Source: Salinicola lusitanus
Lineage (GTDB): Bacteria > Pseudomonadota > Gammaproteobacteria > Pseudomonadales > Halomonadaceae
Length of the DNA stretch: 64,000 nucleotides
Direction of reading: 5' to 3'
Assembly: GCF_003206045.1 (NCBI RefSeq)
Contig: NZ_PZJM01000008.1
Location: 1-64,000, forward strand
The notes below the pieces were generated by a model that was given only the letters and a program-made list of their open reading frames with translations, ran no database searches and had not been told where the DNA came from. This document shows, piece after piece, positions 8,946-21,035 of this stretch (the stretch's first letter is position 1; every line of letters starts with the position of its first letter). The translations under genes were made by a program, and so were the position numbers.

Positions 8946-9935
8946 TCAGGGATGCACGATCATGCCGTGGTTGCACTCGCCCCCGGTGAGGCAGTCTCGC
9001 GTCTCGACCTGCAGGGTGGCGTGCTGGATCCCGAAGCGGGACTGGAGCATAGCGTAGGCACGCTCGATGACACCGTCGTGTAAGGCGGGAGACTCGATCA
9101 CCAGGTGCGCGCTGAGCAGCGGGTCCTGCGGCGTCAGGCCCCAGACATGAATGTCGTGCAGGCTCTTGACGCCCTCGACGTCGAGTAGCGCCTGCCGGAT
9201 CTGGCCGACATCGACACCTTCGGGCGTGCCCTCGAGCAGGGTATGCGCCGAGCGCCCCAGGATCTTCCAGGCGGCGCGCAGAATCAATGTCGCGGCCAGC
9301 ATCGACAGCAGGGGGTCGATCGGCGTCCAGCCCGTGATCAGGATCACCACGGATGCCACGATGGCCGCCACCGATCCCAGCAGGTCGCCGATCACATGCA
9401 GCAAGGCGCCGCGCAGGTTGAGGTTTTCCTGGTCGCCCCCGTGAAGAATTCTGAAGACCACGATGTTCACCAGCAGCCCCAGCACGGCTACCACCATCAT
9501 CGGACCTGCCAGGACCTCGACCGGCTGGGTGAATCGCTGGATCGCAGCGATCACGATCCATACCGCGATCGCCAGCAGCGTCAGCCCGTTGACGAAGGCG
9601 GCCAGCACCTGGAAGCGCTGATAACCGAAAGTGCGAAACCTGTCCGGTGCCTTGTCGCCCATATAGAAGGCGAACAGCGCCAGGCCGAGCGAAAAGCTGT
9701 CGCTGAACATGTGGCCGGCGTCGGCCAGCAGCGCCAGCGAGCCGGAGATCCAGCCGCCCACCACCTCCGCCAGCATGAAGCCGGCGGTCAGGATCATCGC
9801 CAGCCTGACGCGCCGGACACTGTCCGCCGTCACGGTTGGCGCATGATCGTGGGAGTGCCCATGGTCGTGGCCGTGAGAATGCCCCTGCCCGGCGTGATCA
9901 TGAGGGTCGTGATGCGAGTGGTCGTGCGAGGCCAT
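8946..9935 (-). CDS. cation diffusion facilitator (Zn/Co/Cd exporter, CzcD/ZitB-like)
   Basis: A 329-aa inner-membrane proton/divalent-cation antiporter. The N-terminus (residues 1-32) is a His/Asp-rich metal-binding tail. Six transmembrane segments follow, with HMFSDSFSLGLALFAF in helix 2 and HVIGDLLGS in helix 5 carrying the His/Asp tetrad that binds Zn. The cytoplasmic C-terminal domain (about 220-320) includes KSLHDIHVWGL, typical of CzcD/ZitB. It probably exports zinc and related metals. It is divergent from the ferritin-like gene. Confidence 0.93.
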   Translation of the reverse strand: MASHDHSHHDPHDHAGQGHSHGHDHGHSHDHAPTVTADSVRRVRLAMILTAGFMLAEVVGGWISGSLALLADAGHMFSDSFSLGLALFAFYMGDKAPDRFRTFGYQRFQVLAAFVNGLTLLAIAVWIVIAAIQRFTQPVEVLAGPMMVVAVLGLLVNIVVFRILHGGDQENLNLRGALLHVIGDLLGSVAAIVASVVILITGWTPIDPLLSMLAATLILRAAWKILGRSAHTLLEGTPEGVDVGQIRQALLDVEGVKSLHDIHVWGLTPQDPLLSAHLVIESPALHDGVIERAYAMLQSRFGIQHATLQVETRDCLTGGECNHGMIVHP

Positions 9936-10139
9936 GTCATGGATCCTGACGGGTGTGTCCCCGGATCTTAGCTCACGACCCCGACGCTATTGTATTACAC
10001 GCTGCTGGCGCGGCGAGCGCACTCGACTCCCGAGATATCCCTGGGACAACGGGGTTCGATCGACTACGTTGAGATCACGACCGGGGCGTGCCGGTGCCTG
10101 GCCGCCACCCATCGCACCATCACCATCAAGGAGGAAGTC

Positions 10140-10685
10140 ATGAGCGAGCAGACCTTTTTGACCGATATCAAGACGATTCGCGAACGGGCCCGCCAGCATA
10201 TCGAAAATGGCGCCGTCACCGAGGGATATAGCGCCGACCGCAAGACGGTCATCAAGATTCTCAACGAGGCACTGGCAACCGAGATCGTCTGTGTCCTGCG
10301 TTACAAGCGTCATTACTATATGGCCGACGGTCTCAGCGCGAGCATTGCCAAGGACGAATTCCTGGAGCATGCCCAGGAAGAGCAGCAGCACGCCGACCAG
10401 CTCGCCGAACGCATTACCCAGTTGGGCGGTGCCCCCAATTTCTCGCCGGAGGGTTTGCTGAGCCGCTCGCACTCGGAGTACGCCGAGGGGGAAACGCTCG
10501 AGGAGATGATCAAGGAGGATCTCATTGCCGAGCGGATCGCGATCGACAGCTACCGCGAGATCATCACCTACCTTGGTGACAAGGATCCGACCTCTCGCCG
10601 AGTGATGGAGGACATCCTGGCGCAGGAAGAGGAGCATGCCGACGACATGGCGGCGCTACTCGAGGGAGTCAAGACCCGCAACTGA
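10140..10685 (+). CDS. ferritin-like (bacterioferritin-type) iron storage protein
   Basis: A 181-aa four-helix-bundle protein. Diiron ligands are visible: Glu48, the ExxH pair Glu81/His84, Glu131, and the ExxH pair Glu163/His166. It probably oxidises and stores Fe(II), protecting against peroxide; it resembles the 'bacterioferritin' paralogue class seen in pseudomonads rather than classical haem-binding Bfr. The start at 10140 is chosen for the strong AAGGAGG nine bases upstream; the 50-codon upstream extension is not credible. Confidence 0.88.
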   Translation: MSEQTFLTDIKTIRERARQHIENGAVTEGYSADRKTVIKILNEALATEIVCVLRYKRHYYMADGLSASIAKDEFLEHAQEEQQHADQLAERITQLGGAPNFSPEGLLSRSHSEYAEGETLEEMIKEDLIAERIAIDSYREIITYLGDKDPTSRRVMEDILAQEEEHADDMAALLEGVKTRN

Positions 10686-10737
10686 TATCGCCATCGGGCC
10701 ATTTCGACCCATCGAACTGGCCCGAGCCGCCAACGCC

Positions 10738-10878
10738 TCAGTCGTCATGCCGCGAACGTTGGCGCCAGAGATCCCAGGCAATTCCCGAGGCGATGCCTGC
10801 ACCAATCCCCCACCCCCATTCGGCAGAGGCCATCCAGACCACCAGCCCTACCACGATACCGATCAGCGAACCCTGCAT
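10738..10878 (-). CDS. small single-pass membrane protein, 46 aa
   Basis: A short frame translating to a 46-residue protein: it begins MQGSLIGIVVGLVVWMA, has a hydrophobic, Gly/Trp-rich core (about residues 4-38) and ends in a charged tail (WRQRSRHDD). A GGAG ribosome-binding site lies 7 bases before the ATG. It converges on the ferritin-like gene with a 52-base gap. No family was recognised; the function is unknown. Confidence 0.6.
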   Translation of the reverse strand: MQGSLIGIVVGLVVWMASAEWGWGIGAGIASGIAWDLWRQRSRHDD

Positions 10879-11400
10879 GGTGTCTCCATCGATGGCGACG
10901 TTGTCGTCAGGGCATCATTGTAGTCACGACTTGCACGGAAGCGGGAATCACGATCACGCAGGGGGTCACGCAACGGGCGAGGCCGGTGACAGGGAGAAGC
11001 AGACGTCAGCGTGGCTGAGCGTCGAATCCACCGAAATACGCGGTGAGAAGCAAGATATGGATGCCACCGAATCGTGGTAACCGATAGACGGGTAAGAAGA
11101 GAGAAGAACCCACTCCCACGTTCCTTCGCGGTGAGAGCCACTTGGCTAAGTGGGCAGTGTCAGAGTGGACCTTCATCGTCGCCACGCCAACGTTTTTCTC
11201 GTGATATCTTGATCGTTTTTGCTAATAACAAAACTTAAGTGTTCTTAATCATGCGTTTATAAGTAACTGAGTATTCAACAAAACACGTAATTTTTTGCAA
11301 CATCCGAAAAATGACCGTTCTCATACCACCGGTACGAGGCAAAGCGCTGGAACCCGACGGCCGCCGACACCGTAAGCCCGCGCGTCTTCAGGGAAGATGA
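10879..11400. other. intergenic region, no gene seen
   Basis: About 520 bases between the small membrane protein and tRNA-Sec. The right half (about 11190-11310) is clearly AT-richer than the surroundings and could hold promoters or the 3' flank of the tRNA transcript. No ORF with a convincing start or family is visible. Confidence 0.5.
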
Positions 11401-11496
11401 TGGCGGAAGAGAGTGGGAGTCGAACCCACCAGAGACTGCTGGCAGCCCCTACAGGAGTTGAAGTCCTGGCGCCCCACCGGGGAACGATTCTCTTCC
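11401..11496 (-). tRNA. selC: tRNA-Sec (anticodon TCA)
   Basis: A 96-nt selenocysteine tRNA. The acceptor stem is 8 bp (GGAAGAGA with TCTCTTCC), longer than in ordinary tRNAs; the anticodon loop is CTTCAAC (TCA); there is a long variable arm; the T-loop GGTTCGACTCC is standard; discriminator G and CCA are encoded. It reads UGA as selenocysteine, needed by the fdnG gene in this window. It lies 81 bases downstream of selB on the same strand. Confidence 0.95.
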
Positions 11497-11577
11497 TGAG
11501 AGAGGATTCACGAATTGCCCTTGCCGGCCAACCTCGCAACCCCCTTCGGGCGCTCGACCGCCGAGGCTCGAGCCCAA

Positions 11578-13529
11578 TCACTCGAACAGCATATCGTCCC
11601 GAATGACCTTGTGACCATCCCCGACCCGCCGGGTGAATCCGATCCGGTCGAAAAACTCGAGAATCGCCACCGCCAGTTTCCGGCCGCAGCCGATCCGATC
11701 GCGAAATACCGCCGCTGTCGCCCCGGCTGGCGACTCGCCATCGATTTGGCGAATCACTGCTGCCAGCTCGGAAACTCGGCTCGCCAGGAAGAAGTGATCA
11801 TGTCGCAACTGATAGACATTACCCAGTAGCGCGCAGTCATGCAGGAGCCGGCGCACGTCGGTTTCGGCCCACCCGAGCTGCCCGGCGATATCGCGCACTC
11901 GAGGTGGATCGTAGGGCTGCGCCATGAGCAGCGGGCGTACCGCATCCCAGCGCTTTTCGTCCTGCGCCGACAGCGACGCCGTATGCGATGCCAGCGCCAC
12001 GAATGGGCCGTGCTGGGCGAGATCTCCACGCGCTTTCCAGTGTTCGAGCAGCGGCCGAAACAGGTCGGCGGGAAGTCGCGGCGACACCATGCGACGCAGA
12101 CGATCGATATCGACGCCTCGCATTGCCGGCTCCTGCTCGTGGATCGACGCCAGACGTTCGATCGCGTCGTCATACAGCGATCGCTCATGGATCGGCGCCA
12201 GGGCATGCTGTTCCGTCGGGTTTGACAGCACGAGCCAATGCGCCGCTGACGCGCTTCGCTGCACATCGTCGACCGGCACATCGAGATTCACCGCCAGCGC
12301 CGCCAGATCCACGCTGGTCATCGCGAGGTTCGCGAGCTCTCGCCGGGGGGAAAACAGCGGCTGCCAATCCGGCGGCCCGGCCCCATCCGACAGCACCTCT
12401 CGCAGTCGACTCAACCAGGTCAGCCGATCCGGTTTCCGGGCACCGCGGCGTGGCGGGGCGACGTCCAGCACCCTGGCGCCTCCCAGGGTACGGCTGGCGC
12501 CATGATCGCGGATCACGATGCGGTCGCCGTGGATCGCCTGCAGCGGCGAATCCAGCACCAGCTGCGCCAGCGCCGAGCCGCCGGCGTCCAGCGTATCCGC
12601 CTCCAGCAGTGCAACCCGCCCCGTCACATGGGCGCTGCCGTGATGCAGATGGACCGGCATCCAGTGCCTGAGCGCTGGCGCTTCCGGCAGCCAGTCCAGG
12701 GCGACGTCGAGTCGTGTCCGATCGGCCGCCCGGGAGGCCGCCGCCACGACCCAGTTCCCTCGGGCGAGCCGGCTCCGCTCGATGCCGGACCCGCTCAGAT
12801 TGATGGCGCAGCGCTCGCCCGGCCGCGCCAGGTCGACCTCACGATCCTGCGCGCGCAGCCCGCGCGCTCGCGCATCCATGTCGCCAGGCAACAGCCGTAC
12901 CGTGTCGCCGAGGGCGACGCGGCCGCTGCGCACCGTGCCGGTCACCACGACGCCAGCGCCCTGCTTGACGAAGACACGATCGACGGCGAGCCGGAAGCGC
13001 CCCGTCTCATGAACGGGCAAGGGCTGCGCCGCCTGCGCCCAGAGCGTGCTCTCGAGCGGTTGCAACCCGGCCCCCGTAACGCTGGAGAGCGGAAAGATCG
13101 GCGCGCCGGCGAAAGCTGTCGTGTCGAGCCAGGCGGCAATCTCGCGGCGTACTTCGTCGATGCGCGCCGGCGTCACCCGATCGATCTTGGTCAGCGCGAC
13201 CCAGGCCTGGGTCACGCCCAGCAGCTCGAGGATGCGGGCATGTTCGAGCGTCTGCGGCATGATGCCGTCGTCTGCCGCGATCACCAGCAACATCGCCTGG
13301 ATACCCACGGCGCCGGAGAGCATATTGGCAACGAAACGCTCGTGCCCCGGCACATCGATGAACCCCAGCACGGCCCCGGCCTGTCCCGGTGGTGGCTCGG
13401 GATAGGCATAGCCGGCCTCGATGGTGAGTCCCCGTGCCTGCTCCTCCTTCAGGCGATCCGTTGCCACGCCGGTCAGCGCGTGGATCAGGGACGTCTTGCC
13501 GTGGTCGACGTGACCGGCGGTACCGACGA

Positions 13530-13533
<4 letters not shown>
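11578..13533 (-). CDS. selB: selenocysteine-specific elongation factor
   Basis: A 651-aa GTPase that delivers Sec-tRNA to UGA codons by binding the SECIS hairpin. The N-terminal EF-Tu-like domain has GHVDHGKT (P-loop), DVPGHERF (switch II) and LTKID (NKxD-like). The C-terminal half consists of winged-helix repeats that bind the mRNA hairpin, ending in [26 protein letters not shown]-like sequence. The start at 13533 overlaps the selA stop as ATGA, indicating translational coupling. The length is near E. coli SelB (614 aa). Confidence 0.96.
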
Positions 13534-14969
<1,436 letters not shown>

Positions 14970-15122
14970 GAACGGCTCGCGGTAACCGGCGGGAGGAGTC
15001 TCGATTTAATCGTTACCGGCGAGCGGGAACAAGGGTGACGACAGCCAATGACGCCTGGCAAGCCACGGCAAGGGTACGCCGTGGCTCGCCATCGGCACCG
15101 CCACCTCACGAACTGCGTGGAT

Positions 15123-16082
15123 TCAGGCCGGCTCGCCCAGCACCAGTAGTGGATTGAAGGCGCGTCGCGCCAGATCGCGGTCGGCGATCATCATGTCGAG
15201 CGCCAGGCTGGCGAGGTCGTCGGCCAAGGGATCGGCTGCGGCCTCCCACTCCCGGTTGACCCGTTTCAGATAGCTGTGGCAGTGATCGCAGGTCTCGGCC
15301 TGGATGGGCAACACCCGCTCGCCCTGCTCATCCTCCAAGCCGCAGTAATCCAGGTCTTTACTGTTACCGCACTGCGCGCATCTGGCACGCTCGGCGTACC
15401 ACTCGCTGGCGCACAGCCCGCACTGCAGGTAGCGCACCCGGGAGCGGGCCATGCCGATCTGGACCAGACTTCCCACCGCCGGGGCACCACAGCAAGGGCA
15501 CAAGGTGCCGGCGGCGCCCGACGGACGCGGCGGCGGCACGGGGAGCGTGCGTGCCTGGCGCGTCCAGGCCACCTGCAGTGCCGCGCCCATCAGCGGCGCC
15601 ATCCCGCGTTGCTCCAACGCCAGCGGCTGGCCGGCCAGTATGGCCCGGGCCAGTTCGACACGGTCGGCGACGGCGAGATCGCACAGCGCGTCGAACCACG
15701 CCCGCTGGGGCGCCACGACCTGGCCGTCCAGTTCCGCCAGCAGTGCGTCGAGGTCTTCCGCCCAGGACATGTCCCGCCACAGCCCATCCAGGGAGAGGGG
15801 CGGAATGCCATGGGTCATCGCCAGCTGTGCTCCGCCCACCAACGAGGGCCGGGGCAACTGGACGACGCGATGCTGGGCCTCGACGATCATCGCCATAAAG
15901 CGCAGGTAGGCGGTCATCGTCGGCAGCCGGTCGGCCAACTGCCGCAGCCGCAGGGCACGCTCGGCGAAGAGCTTGCGCGAAGGCAGCGTCACCATCGGCG
16001 GCGCCCCCGGCGAAGGGGGCGCCTGGCCGAAGGCGTGGTCGCCGTTCGCGCCTGGCGTCGAATCGTCAGGGTTGCTGTTCAC
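15123..16082 (-). CDS. fdhE: formate dehydrogenase accessory protein FdhE
   Basis: A 319-aa cytosolic factor needed for maturation of membrane formate dehydrogenases. The C-terminal half carries four cysteine pairs (CPCC, CGLC, CAQC, CDHC), rubredoxin-like, as in E. coli FdhE (309 aa). The GTG at 16082 is chosen: AGGAGG precedes it and it overlaps the fdnI stop, a typical operon junction. The N-terminal 40 residues are low-complexity, Pro/Gly-rich. It is co-directional with fdnGHI. Confidence 0.92.
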   Translation of the reverse strand: MNSNPDDSTPGANGDHAFGQAPPSPGAPPMVTLPSRKLFAERALRLRQLADRLPTMTAYLRFMAMIVEAQHRVVQLPRPSLVGGAQLAMTHGIPPLSLDGLWRDMSWAEDLDALLAELDGQVVAPQRAWFDALCDLAVADRVELARAILAGQPLALEQRGMAPLMGAALQVAWTRQARTLPVPPPRPSGAAGTLCPCCGAPAVGSLVQIGMARSRVRYLQCGLCASEWYAERARCAQCGNSKDLDYCGLEDEQGERVLPIQAETCDHCHSYLKRVNREWEAAADPLADDLASLALDMMIADRDLARRAFNPLLVLGEPA

Positions 16083-16713
16083 GGCGCTGCGCCTCCTCCT
16101 GTTCGCGGGCCCACAGGCCATGGTGATGACGCGCCCAGGCGCGGGTCACCCAGCCTCGCGTCATCGAGCGGACCGAGCCCTTGACCCAGATCGCGGCATA
16201 GACGTGAACCACGATGGTGACGATGGCAACGAAGGCCGACACCGCATGGAGCAGGCTGGCGAACCGAATCAGCGGAATCGGGAAGTAGCCGGCGAACCAC
16301 GGCCGCCACATGATCACGCCGCTGATCAGCAGCAGCGCGATCGATACCACCAGCGACCAGTAGACCAGCTTCTGACCGGGGTTGTACTTGCCGATGGGCG
16401 GCAACTTCTCGTCGCGATTGTCGAGCACGTCACCGATCTGGCGCATCCACTGCACGTCGTTCTCGCCGAGCAGATTGCGACGCACGTGTCGCGCTGCCAT
16501 GGCGTAGAACAGCAGTACCAGCACCACACCGAGAAACGGGTGGAGAATCCGCGCCCACACCGGCCCGCCCAGCGTGTGGCTGAGGAAGAAGAATGCCGGG
16601 TGGAAGAACGCCAGTCCGGAGAGCGCCAGCAGCACAAAGACCATGGCCATGGTCCAGTGATTGGCGCGATCCAGCGGCGAGTAGCGAATCAGGCGATCCC
16701 GAGGCATCTTCAT
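16066..16713 (-). CDS. fdnI: formate dehydrogenase N/O, gamma (cytochrome b556) subunit
   Basis: A 215-aa four-helix membrane subunit that binds two haems b and passes electrons from formate to quinone. Histidines are visible in the first helix (LDRANHW), in RILHPFLGV, and in the last helix (LLHAVSAF and VVHVYAAIW), as in FdnI/FdoI. The start overlaps the beta-subunit stop by four bases. Sequence alone does not separate the Fdn from the Fdo type. Confidence 0.95.
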   Translation of the reverse strand: MKMPRDRLIRYSPLDRANHWTMAMVFVLLALSGLAFFHPAFFFLSHTLGGPVWARILHPFLGVVLVLLFYAMAARHVRRNLLGENDVQWMRQIGDVLDNRDEKLPPIGKYNPGQKLVYWSLVVSIALLLISGVIMWRPWFAGYFPIPLIRFASLLHAVSAFVAIVTIVVHVYAAIWVKGSVRSMTRGWVTRAWARHHHGLWAREQEEAQRREQQP

Positions 16714-17696
16714 CGATCTTCTCCCTGCGGACGATCGTCCGCATTCCGACCGGCTCCGGGACGCCGCCGGGTAGCGTCATAGCCCAGCGAGGCGGGCGGA
16801 ACGCCGCCATCGCGCGTCGCTCGATGCTCCTCTTCGGGCGAATCTTCCGGCTCCTCCTTGGGCCCCTTGGTCATGTAGTGGATCACGCCGGCAAAGGCGG
16901 TGATGCCGATGATCGCGGACATGATCGGCTTGGTCACGCCCTTCCACGCCCCAACCAGCGGCGAGATGCGGGGATCCTTGGGCAGCCCGCTGTAGCGATT
17001 GGGATCGTCGGCATGATGCAGCACGTACATGACGTGGGTTCCGCCGACCCCGGCCGGATCGTAGATGCCGGCATCGCGGAAGCCCAGCGCCTTGAGATCG
17101 CCGACCCGCTTCTCCGCCCGTGCCAGCATGTCCGTCTTGGTGCCGAACTCGATGCAGTTGGTCGGGCAGGTCTTGACGCAGGCCGGCTCCATCCCCGCAT
17201 TGACCCGGTCCGAACAGAGCGTGCACTTGTAGGACTTCTGGTCCTTGGGCGAGATGCGTGGAATGTCGAACGGGCAACCGGTGATGCAGTAGCCGCAGCC
17301 GATGCAGTGGTTGGAGTCGAAGTCGACGATGCCGTTGGCGTACTGCACGATCGCGCCGGGGGCCGGGCAGGCCTTGAGGCAGCCCGGCTCGGCACAGTGC
17401 ATGCAGCCATCCTTGCGAATCAGCCACTCGAGATTGCCGTCGGCGCTTTCATGCTCGCTGAAGCGCATCACCGTCCAGGACTCGGCGGTGAGGTCGGTGG
17501 GGTTGTCGTAAGTGCCGTGGCACTCGCCGACGTCGTCGCGCAGGTCGTTCCACTCCATGCACGCCACCTGGCACGCCTTGCAGCCGATGCACTTGGAGAC
17601 ATCGATCAGCTTGGCCACCTCCTCCACATGGCTGCGCACCTGGGGAGGCTCGGTGGTCGTGGCGGAGCGGGCGATGATGTTTTGCGAATTGATCAT
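16710..17696 (-). CDS. fdnH: formate dehydrogenase N/O, beta (Fe-S) subunit
   Basis: A 328-aa electron-transfer subunit with four [4Fe-4S] ferredoxin-type motifs ([43 protein letters not shown]...CVKTC). A single C-terminal transmembrane helix (about 270-290) anchors it, followed by a charged tail longer than in E. coli FdoH (300 aa). The start at 17696 gives MINSQN, ten bases after the fdnG stop; the upstream frame extension is rejected. Confidence 0.95.
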   Translation of the reverse strand: MINSQNIIARSATTTEPPQVRSHVEEVAKLIDVSKCIGCKACQVACMEWNDLRDDVGECHGTYDNPTDLTAESWTVMRFSEHESADGNLEWLIRKDGCMHCAEPGCLKACPAPGAIVQYANGIVDFDSNHCIGCGYCITGCPFDIPRISPKDQKSYKCTLCSDRVNAGMEPACVKTCPTNCIEFGTKTDMLARAEKRVGDLKALGFRDAGIYDPAGVGGTHVMYVLHHADDPNRYSGLPKDPRISPLVGAWKGVTKPIMSAIIGITAFAGVIHYMTKGPKEEPEDSPEEEHRATRDGGVPPASLGYDATRRRPGAGRNADDRPQGEDR

Positions 17697-17706
17697 GGCG
17701 AGCTCC

Positions 17707-20700
17707 CTATGCCTTCTCGACGCGGACGGTGAACGACTTGTATTCCGGCGTCTGCGTGTTGGCGTCACCGACGAACGGCGTCAGGGCGTTGACCAGGTAG
17801 CCTTTCTTGGCCACGCCGGTAAAGCCCCAGTGCAGCGGAATGCCCACGTGGTGGACCTGCTTGTCGCCGATCATCATCGGCCGCAGCCGTTTGGTCACCA
17901 CCGCCACCGCCTTGATGAATCCACGATTGGACGACACCTTGACCCAATCCCCGGCGACGATGCCGATCTCGCCGGCCAGCGCTTCGCCGATTTCGACGAA
18001 CTGCTGCGGCTGCACGATGGCGTTGAGCTCGGCGTGCTTGGTCCAGAAGTGGAAATGCTCGGTCAGACGATAGGTCGTCGCCGCGTGCGGGAACTCCTCC
18101 GGCTTGCCCAGCGCTTCGCGGTCCTCGTCGAAGATCCGGGCGGCCGGATTGTTGCGCGCCTTCTCCTTGCCCGGGTGCAACAGATTCTGCGGCACCGGCG
18201 ACTCGAACGGTTCGTAGTGCTCGGGGAAGGGCCCGTCGACCATGCTCTGCCCGGCGAACAGATGGCCGACGCCCTCCGGCTGCATAATGAACGGCATCTG
18301 CCCCTGGGATGGCGGCGAGTTGGTCGGGAAGTCCGGCACGTCTGCGCCGACCCAGGCCCCCTGCTTGCCGTCCCACCAGATGAACGCCTTGTTGGCGCCC
18401 CACGGCCGGCCCTGCAGATCGGCACTGGCGCGGTTGTAGAGGATGCGGCGATTCATCGGCCAGGCCCAGGCCCAGCCCAGGGTATTGCCGGTGCCGTAGG
18501 GGTCCGAGTTGTCGCGATTCGCCATCTGGTTGCCGTCTTCGGTCCAGCAGCCGGTGAATATCCAGCAGCCGGCCGCCGTGCGACCGTCGTTGGTCAGTTC
18601 CGCGAATCCGGCAAGCTGGTCGCCGGCACGCCGGGTCACGTTGCCCTGTTCGTCGGTGAGATCCTCCAGCGCGCGACCGTTGTACTCCCGCGCGAGCTCC
18701 TCCGCCTTGGGCTCCGCGGGGATCTTGTAATCCCAGGTCAGGTTGAGGATCGGATCGGGAAAGACACCGCCCTCATCGAGATAGAGCTGCTTCAGCTTGA
18801 GAAACAGCTCACCCATGATCCGGGTGTCCGGCCGGGCGTCACCGGGCGGCGGCGCGGCCGCCCAGTGCCACTGCAGCCAGCGCGCGCTGTTGACGATCGA
18901 CCCGTCGTCCTCCGCGAAGCAGCAGGTCGGCAGACGGAACACCTCGGTATCGATCTGGCTCGGGTCGACATCGTTGTATTCGCCGTAGTTCTTCCAGAAC
19001 TCGCTGGTCTCGGTATTGAGCGGGTCCATCACCACCAGATACTTCAGTGACGCCAGCGCCCGGGTAACCTTGGCCCGGTCGGGGAAGGAGGCCAGCGGGT
19101 TGAAGCCCTGGCAGAAGTAGCCATTGAGCTCCCCCTTCGACATGCGCTCGAAGGTATCGAGAATGTCGTAGAGCGGTCGCTCGAGCTTGGGCAGCCAGTC
19201 GAAGCACCAGTTGTTGCCCTCGTTGGCGGCCTCGCCGAACCATGACTTCATCAGACTGACGTGGAATTTCTCGTAGTTCTTCCAGTAGGAGACCTGCCCC
19301 TCCACCGTCGGCTGCTTGATTCGTTTGTCGATGTAGGCGCGGTACTCCTGCTCCTTGGCATTGGCCAGCGTCATGTAGCCCGGCAGCAGTTGGGACAGCA
19401 GCCCCAGGTCGGTCAGCCCCTGGATGTTGGAGTGCCCGCGCAGGGCGTTGACGCCGCCGCCAGGCATACCCATGTTGCCCAGCAGCAACTGGACCATGGC
19501 CGCGGTGCGGATGATCTGGGAGCCGATCGAGTGCTGCGTCCAACCCAGCGCGTAGAGGATGGTCATGGTCTTGTCGGGCACCGCCATCGCCGCGATCTTC
19601 TTCCAGATTCGCTGGATGGTCTCGACCGGAATCCCGGAGATGCTCGAGACCATGTCCGGCGTGTAGCGCGAGTAGTGCTCGCGCAGCAGCTGGTAGACGC
19701 AGCGGGGATCGCTCAGCGACTCGTCGCGGCGCACGAAACCATCGTCGCCCATCTCGTACATCCACGACTGCTTGTCGTAGCTGCGGGTCGACTCGTCGTA
19801 GCCCGAGAACAGGCCATCCTCGAAGCCGTAATCCGGACGCACGATCAACGCCGCGTCGGTGTAGTTCAACACGTATTCGCGCTGGATCTGGTCAGTCTCG
19901 ATCAGATAGCTGATCAGCCCGCCGAGAAAGGCGATATCGGTGCCGGTTCGGATGAACGCCTTGTCCTGCGCCACGGCGCCGGTGCGGGTGAAACGAGGAT
20001 CGATGGTGATCAGCTCGGCGTGGTTGTGCTCGATGGCCTCGGTGACCCAACGGAAGCCCACGGGGTGTGCCTCGGCCGAGTTGCCGCCCATCGACAGAAT
20101 CAGATTGGCATTGCGGATGTCGACCCAGTGATTGGTCATGGCACCGCGACCGAATGAAGGGGCAAGACCTGCCACCGTCGGTCCGTGTCAGACGCGCGCC
20201 TGGTTGTCGAACGCCACCATGCCGAGATTGCGCACCACCTTGTGGGTGATGTAGCCGGCTTCGTTGGAGGAACCGGACGCCGCCAGGAAACCCGTCGTCG
20301 TCCAGTGATTGACCGTCTGCCCCTGGGCGTTGCGCTGGACGAAGTTGGCGTCGCGGTCATCCTTCATGTGCCGGGCGATACGTCCGAGCGCCTCGTCCCA
20401 GCTGATCCGCTTCCACTCGTCGCTGCCGGCCTCACGAACCTGCGGGTAGGCCAATCGCCCCTTGCTGTGCACGAAGTCCAGCAGACCCGCCCCCTTGGGG
20501 CAGAGTGAGCCGCGGGATACCGGATGGTCCGGGTCGCCTTCGATATGGAACACGTTCTGCTCGACGTTCTTGGAACCGTCACCCTTGCTGTAGATCAGGA
20601 TGCCGCAGCCGACGGAGCAGTAGGTGCAGGTGTTGCGAGTCTCTTTGGCATGGGTCAGCTTGAATTGACGAATCGAGGCCTCGGCGGGCTCCGGGGCGAA

Positions 20701-20781
20701 CCCCATCATCGCCAGGCTCGAACTCGCCAACCCCGCCCCGCCCAGTTTGAAAAACTGGCGCCGAGTGACGTTGATAGCCAT
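17707..20781 (-). CDS. fdnG: formate dehydrogenase N/O, alpha subunit, selenoprotein
   Basis: A 1,024-aa molybdopterin/Sec catalytic subunit oxidising formate in the periplasm. The frame is interrupted by a TGA at 20188-20190 (codon 198), read as selenocysteine: the flanks FDNQARV[15 protein letters not shown] match the E. coli FdnG active site (Sec196). The N-terminus has a twin-arginine signal (TRRQFFK). A [4Fe-4S] cluster is bound by Cys52, Cys55, Cys59 and Cys94. The rest follows FdnG to its end, including HIHWGF-like [13 protein letters not shown] near the C-terminus. A standard gene caller would split this gene in two (20188-20781 and 17707-20175). It heads the fdnGHI-fdhE-selAB-selC series. 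Confidence 0.97.
20161..20190 (-). promoter_or_regulatory. Sec UGA codon and SECIS-like hairpin
   Basis: The UGA is at 20188-20190. About 17 bases downstream on the minus strand, GGCA-GGTCT-TGCC (20161-20173) forms a short stem with a GGTCT loop, the bulged-U/GGUCU type recognised by SelB in E. coli fdhF and fdnG. Confidence 0.85.
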
Positions 20782-20945
20782 CAGTTCTCCTCATCGGTCG
20801 TTGACTGACACCTCTGCTGCCGGATGGGTGCCTTGAATTCCTTATAGCAAACCTCGGCCAGGAATGCCCGTCGATGCCACTCGATGGATCGTTGCCACCG
20901 CCGGCGACGTGCCCGGTGGCGCCAGGTCCGGTCGACAGCCCACCA

Positions 20946-20984
20946 TCGAAAACGCCCGCCCTCCCTGGCGGGAGCGCGGGCGTT
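20946..20984 (-). terminator. intrinsic terminator of the TRAP operon
   Basis: GCGGGCGTT pairs with AACGCCCGC (9 bp); on the minus strand the stem runs into TTTTCG. It lies about 52 bases past the TRAP permease stop. Confidence 0.75.
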
Positions 20985-21035
20985 GCCGTAGAGCTCGACG
21001 GCGTCATGCAGAAGCAGGCCGCTGTCGGGTAGCCG

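Noticed and set aside
11090-11125. Sequence resembling the 3' half of tRNA-Sec (CCCACTCCCACG near AAGAGAGAAG)
   Set aside because: Only short shared words; no cloverleaf can be formed.
20176-20190. Frameshift or nonsense mutation in fdnG
   Set aside because: The TGA is flanked by the exact FdnG selenocysteine context, and SelA, SelB and tRNA-Sec are encoded next door.
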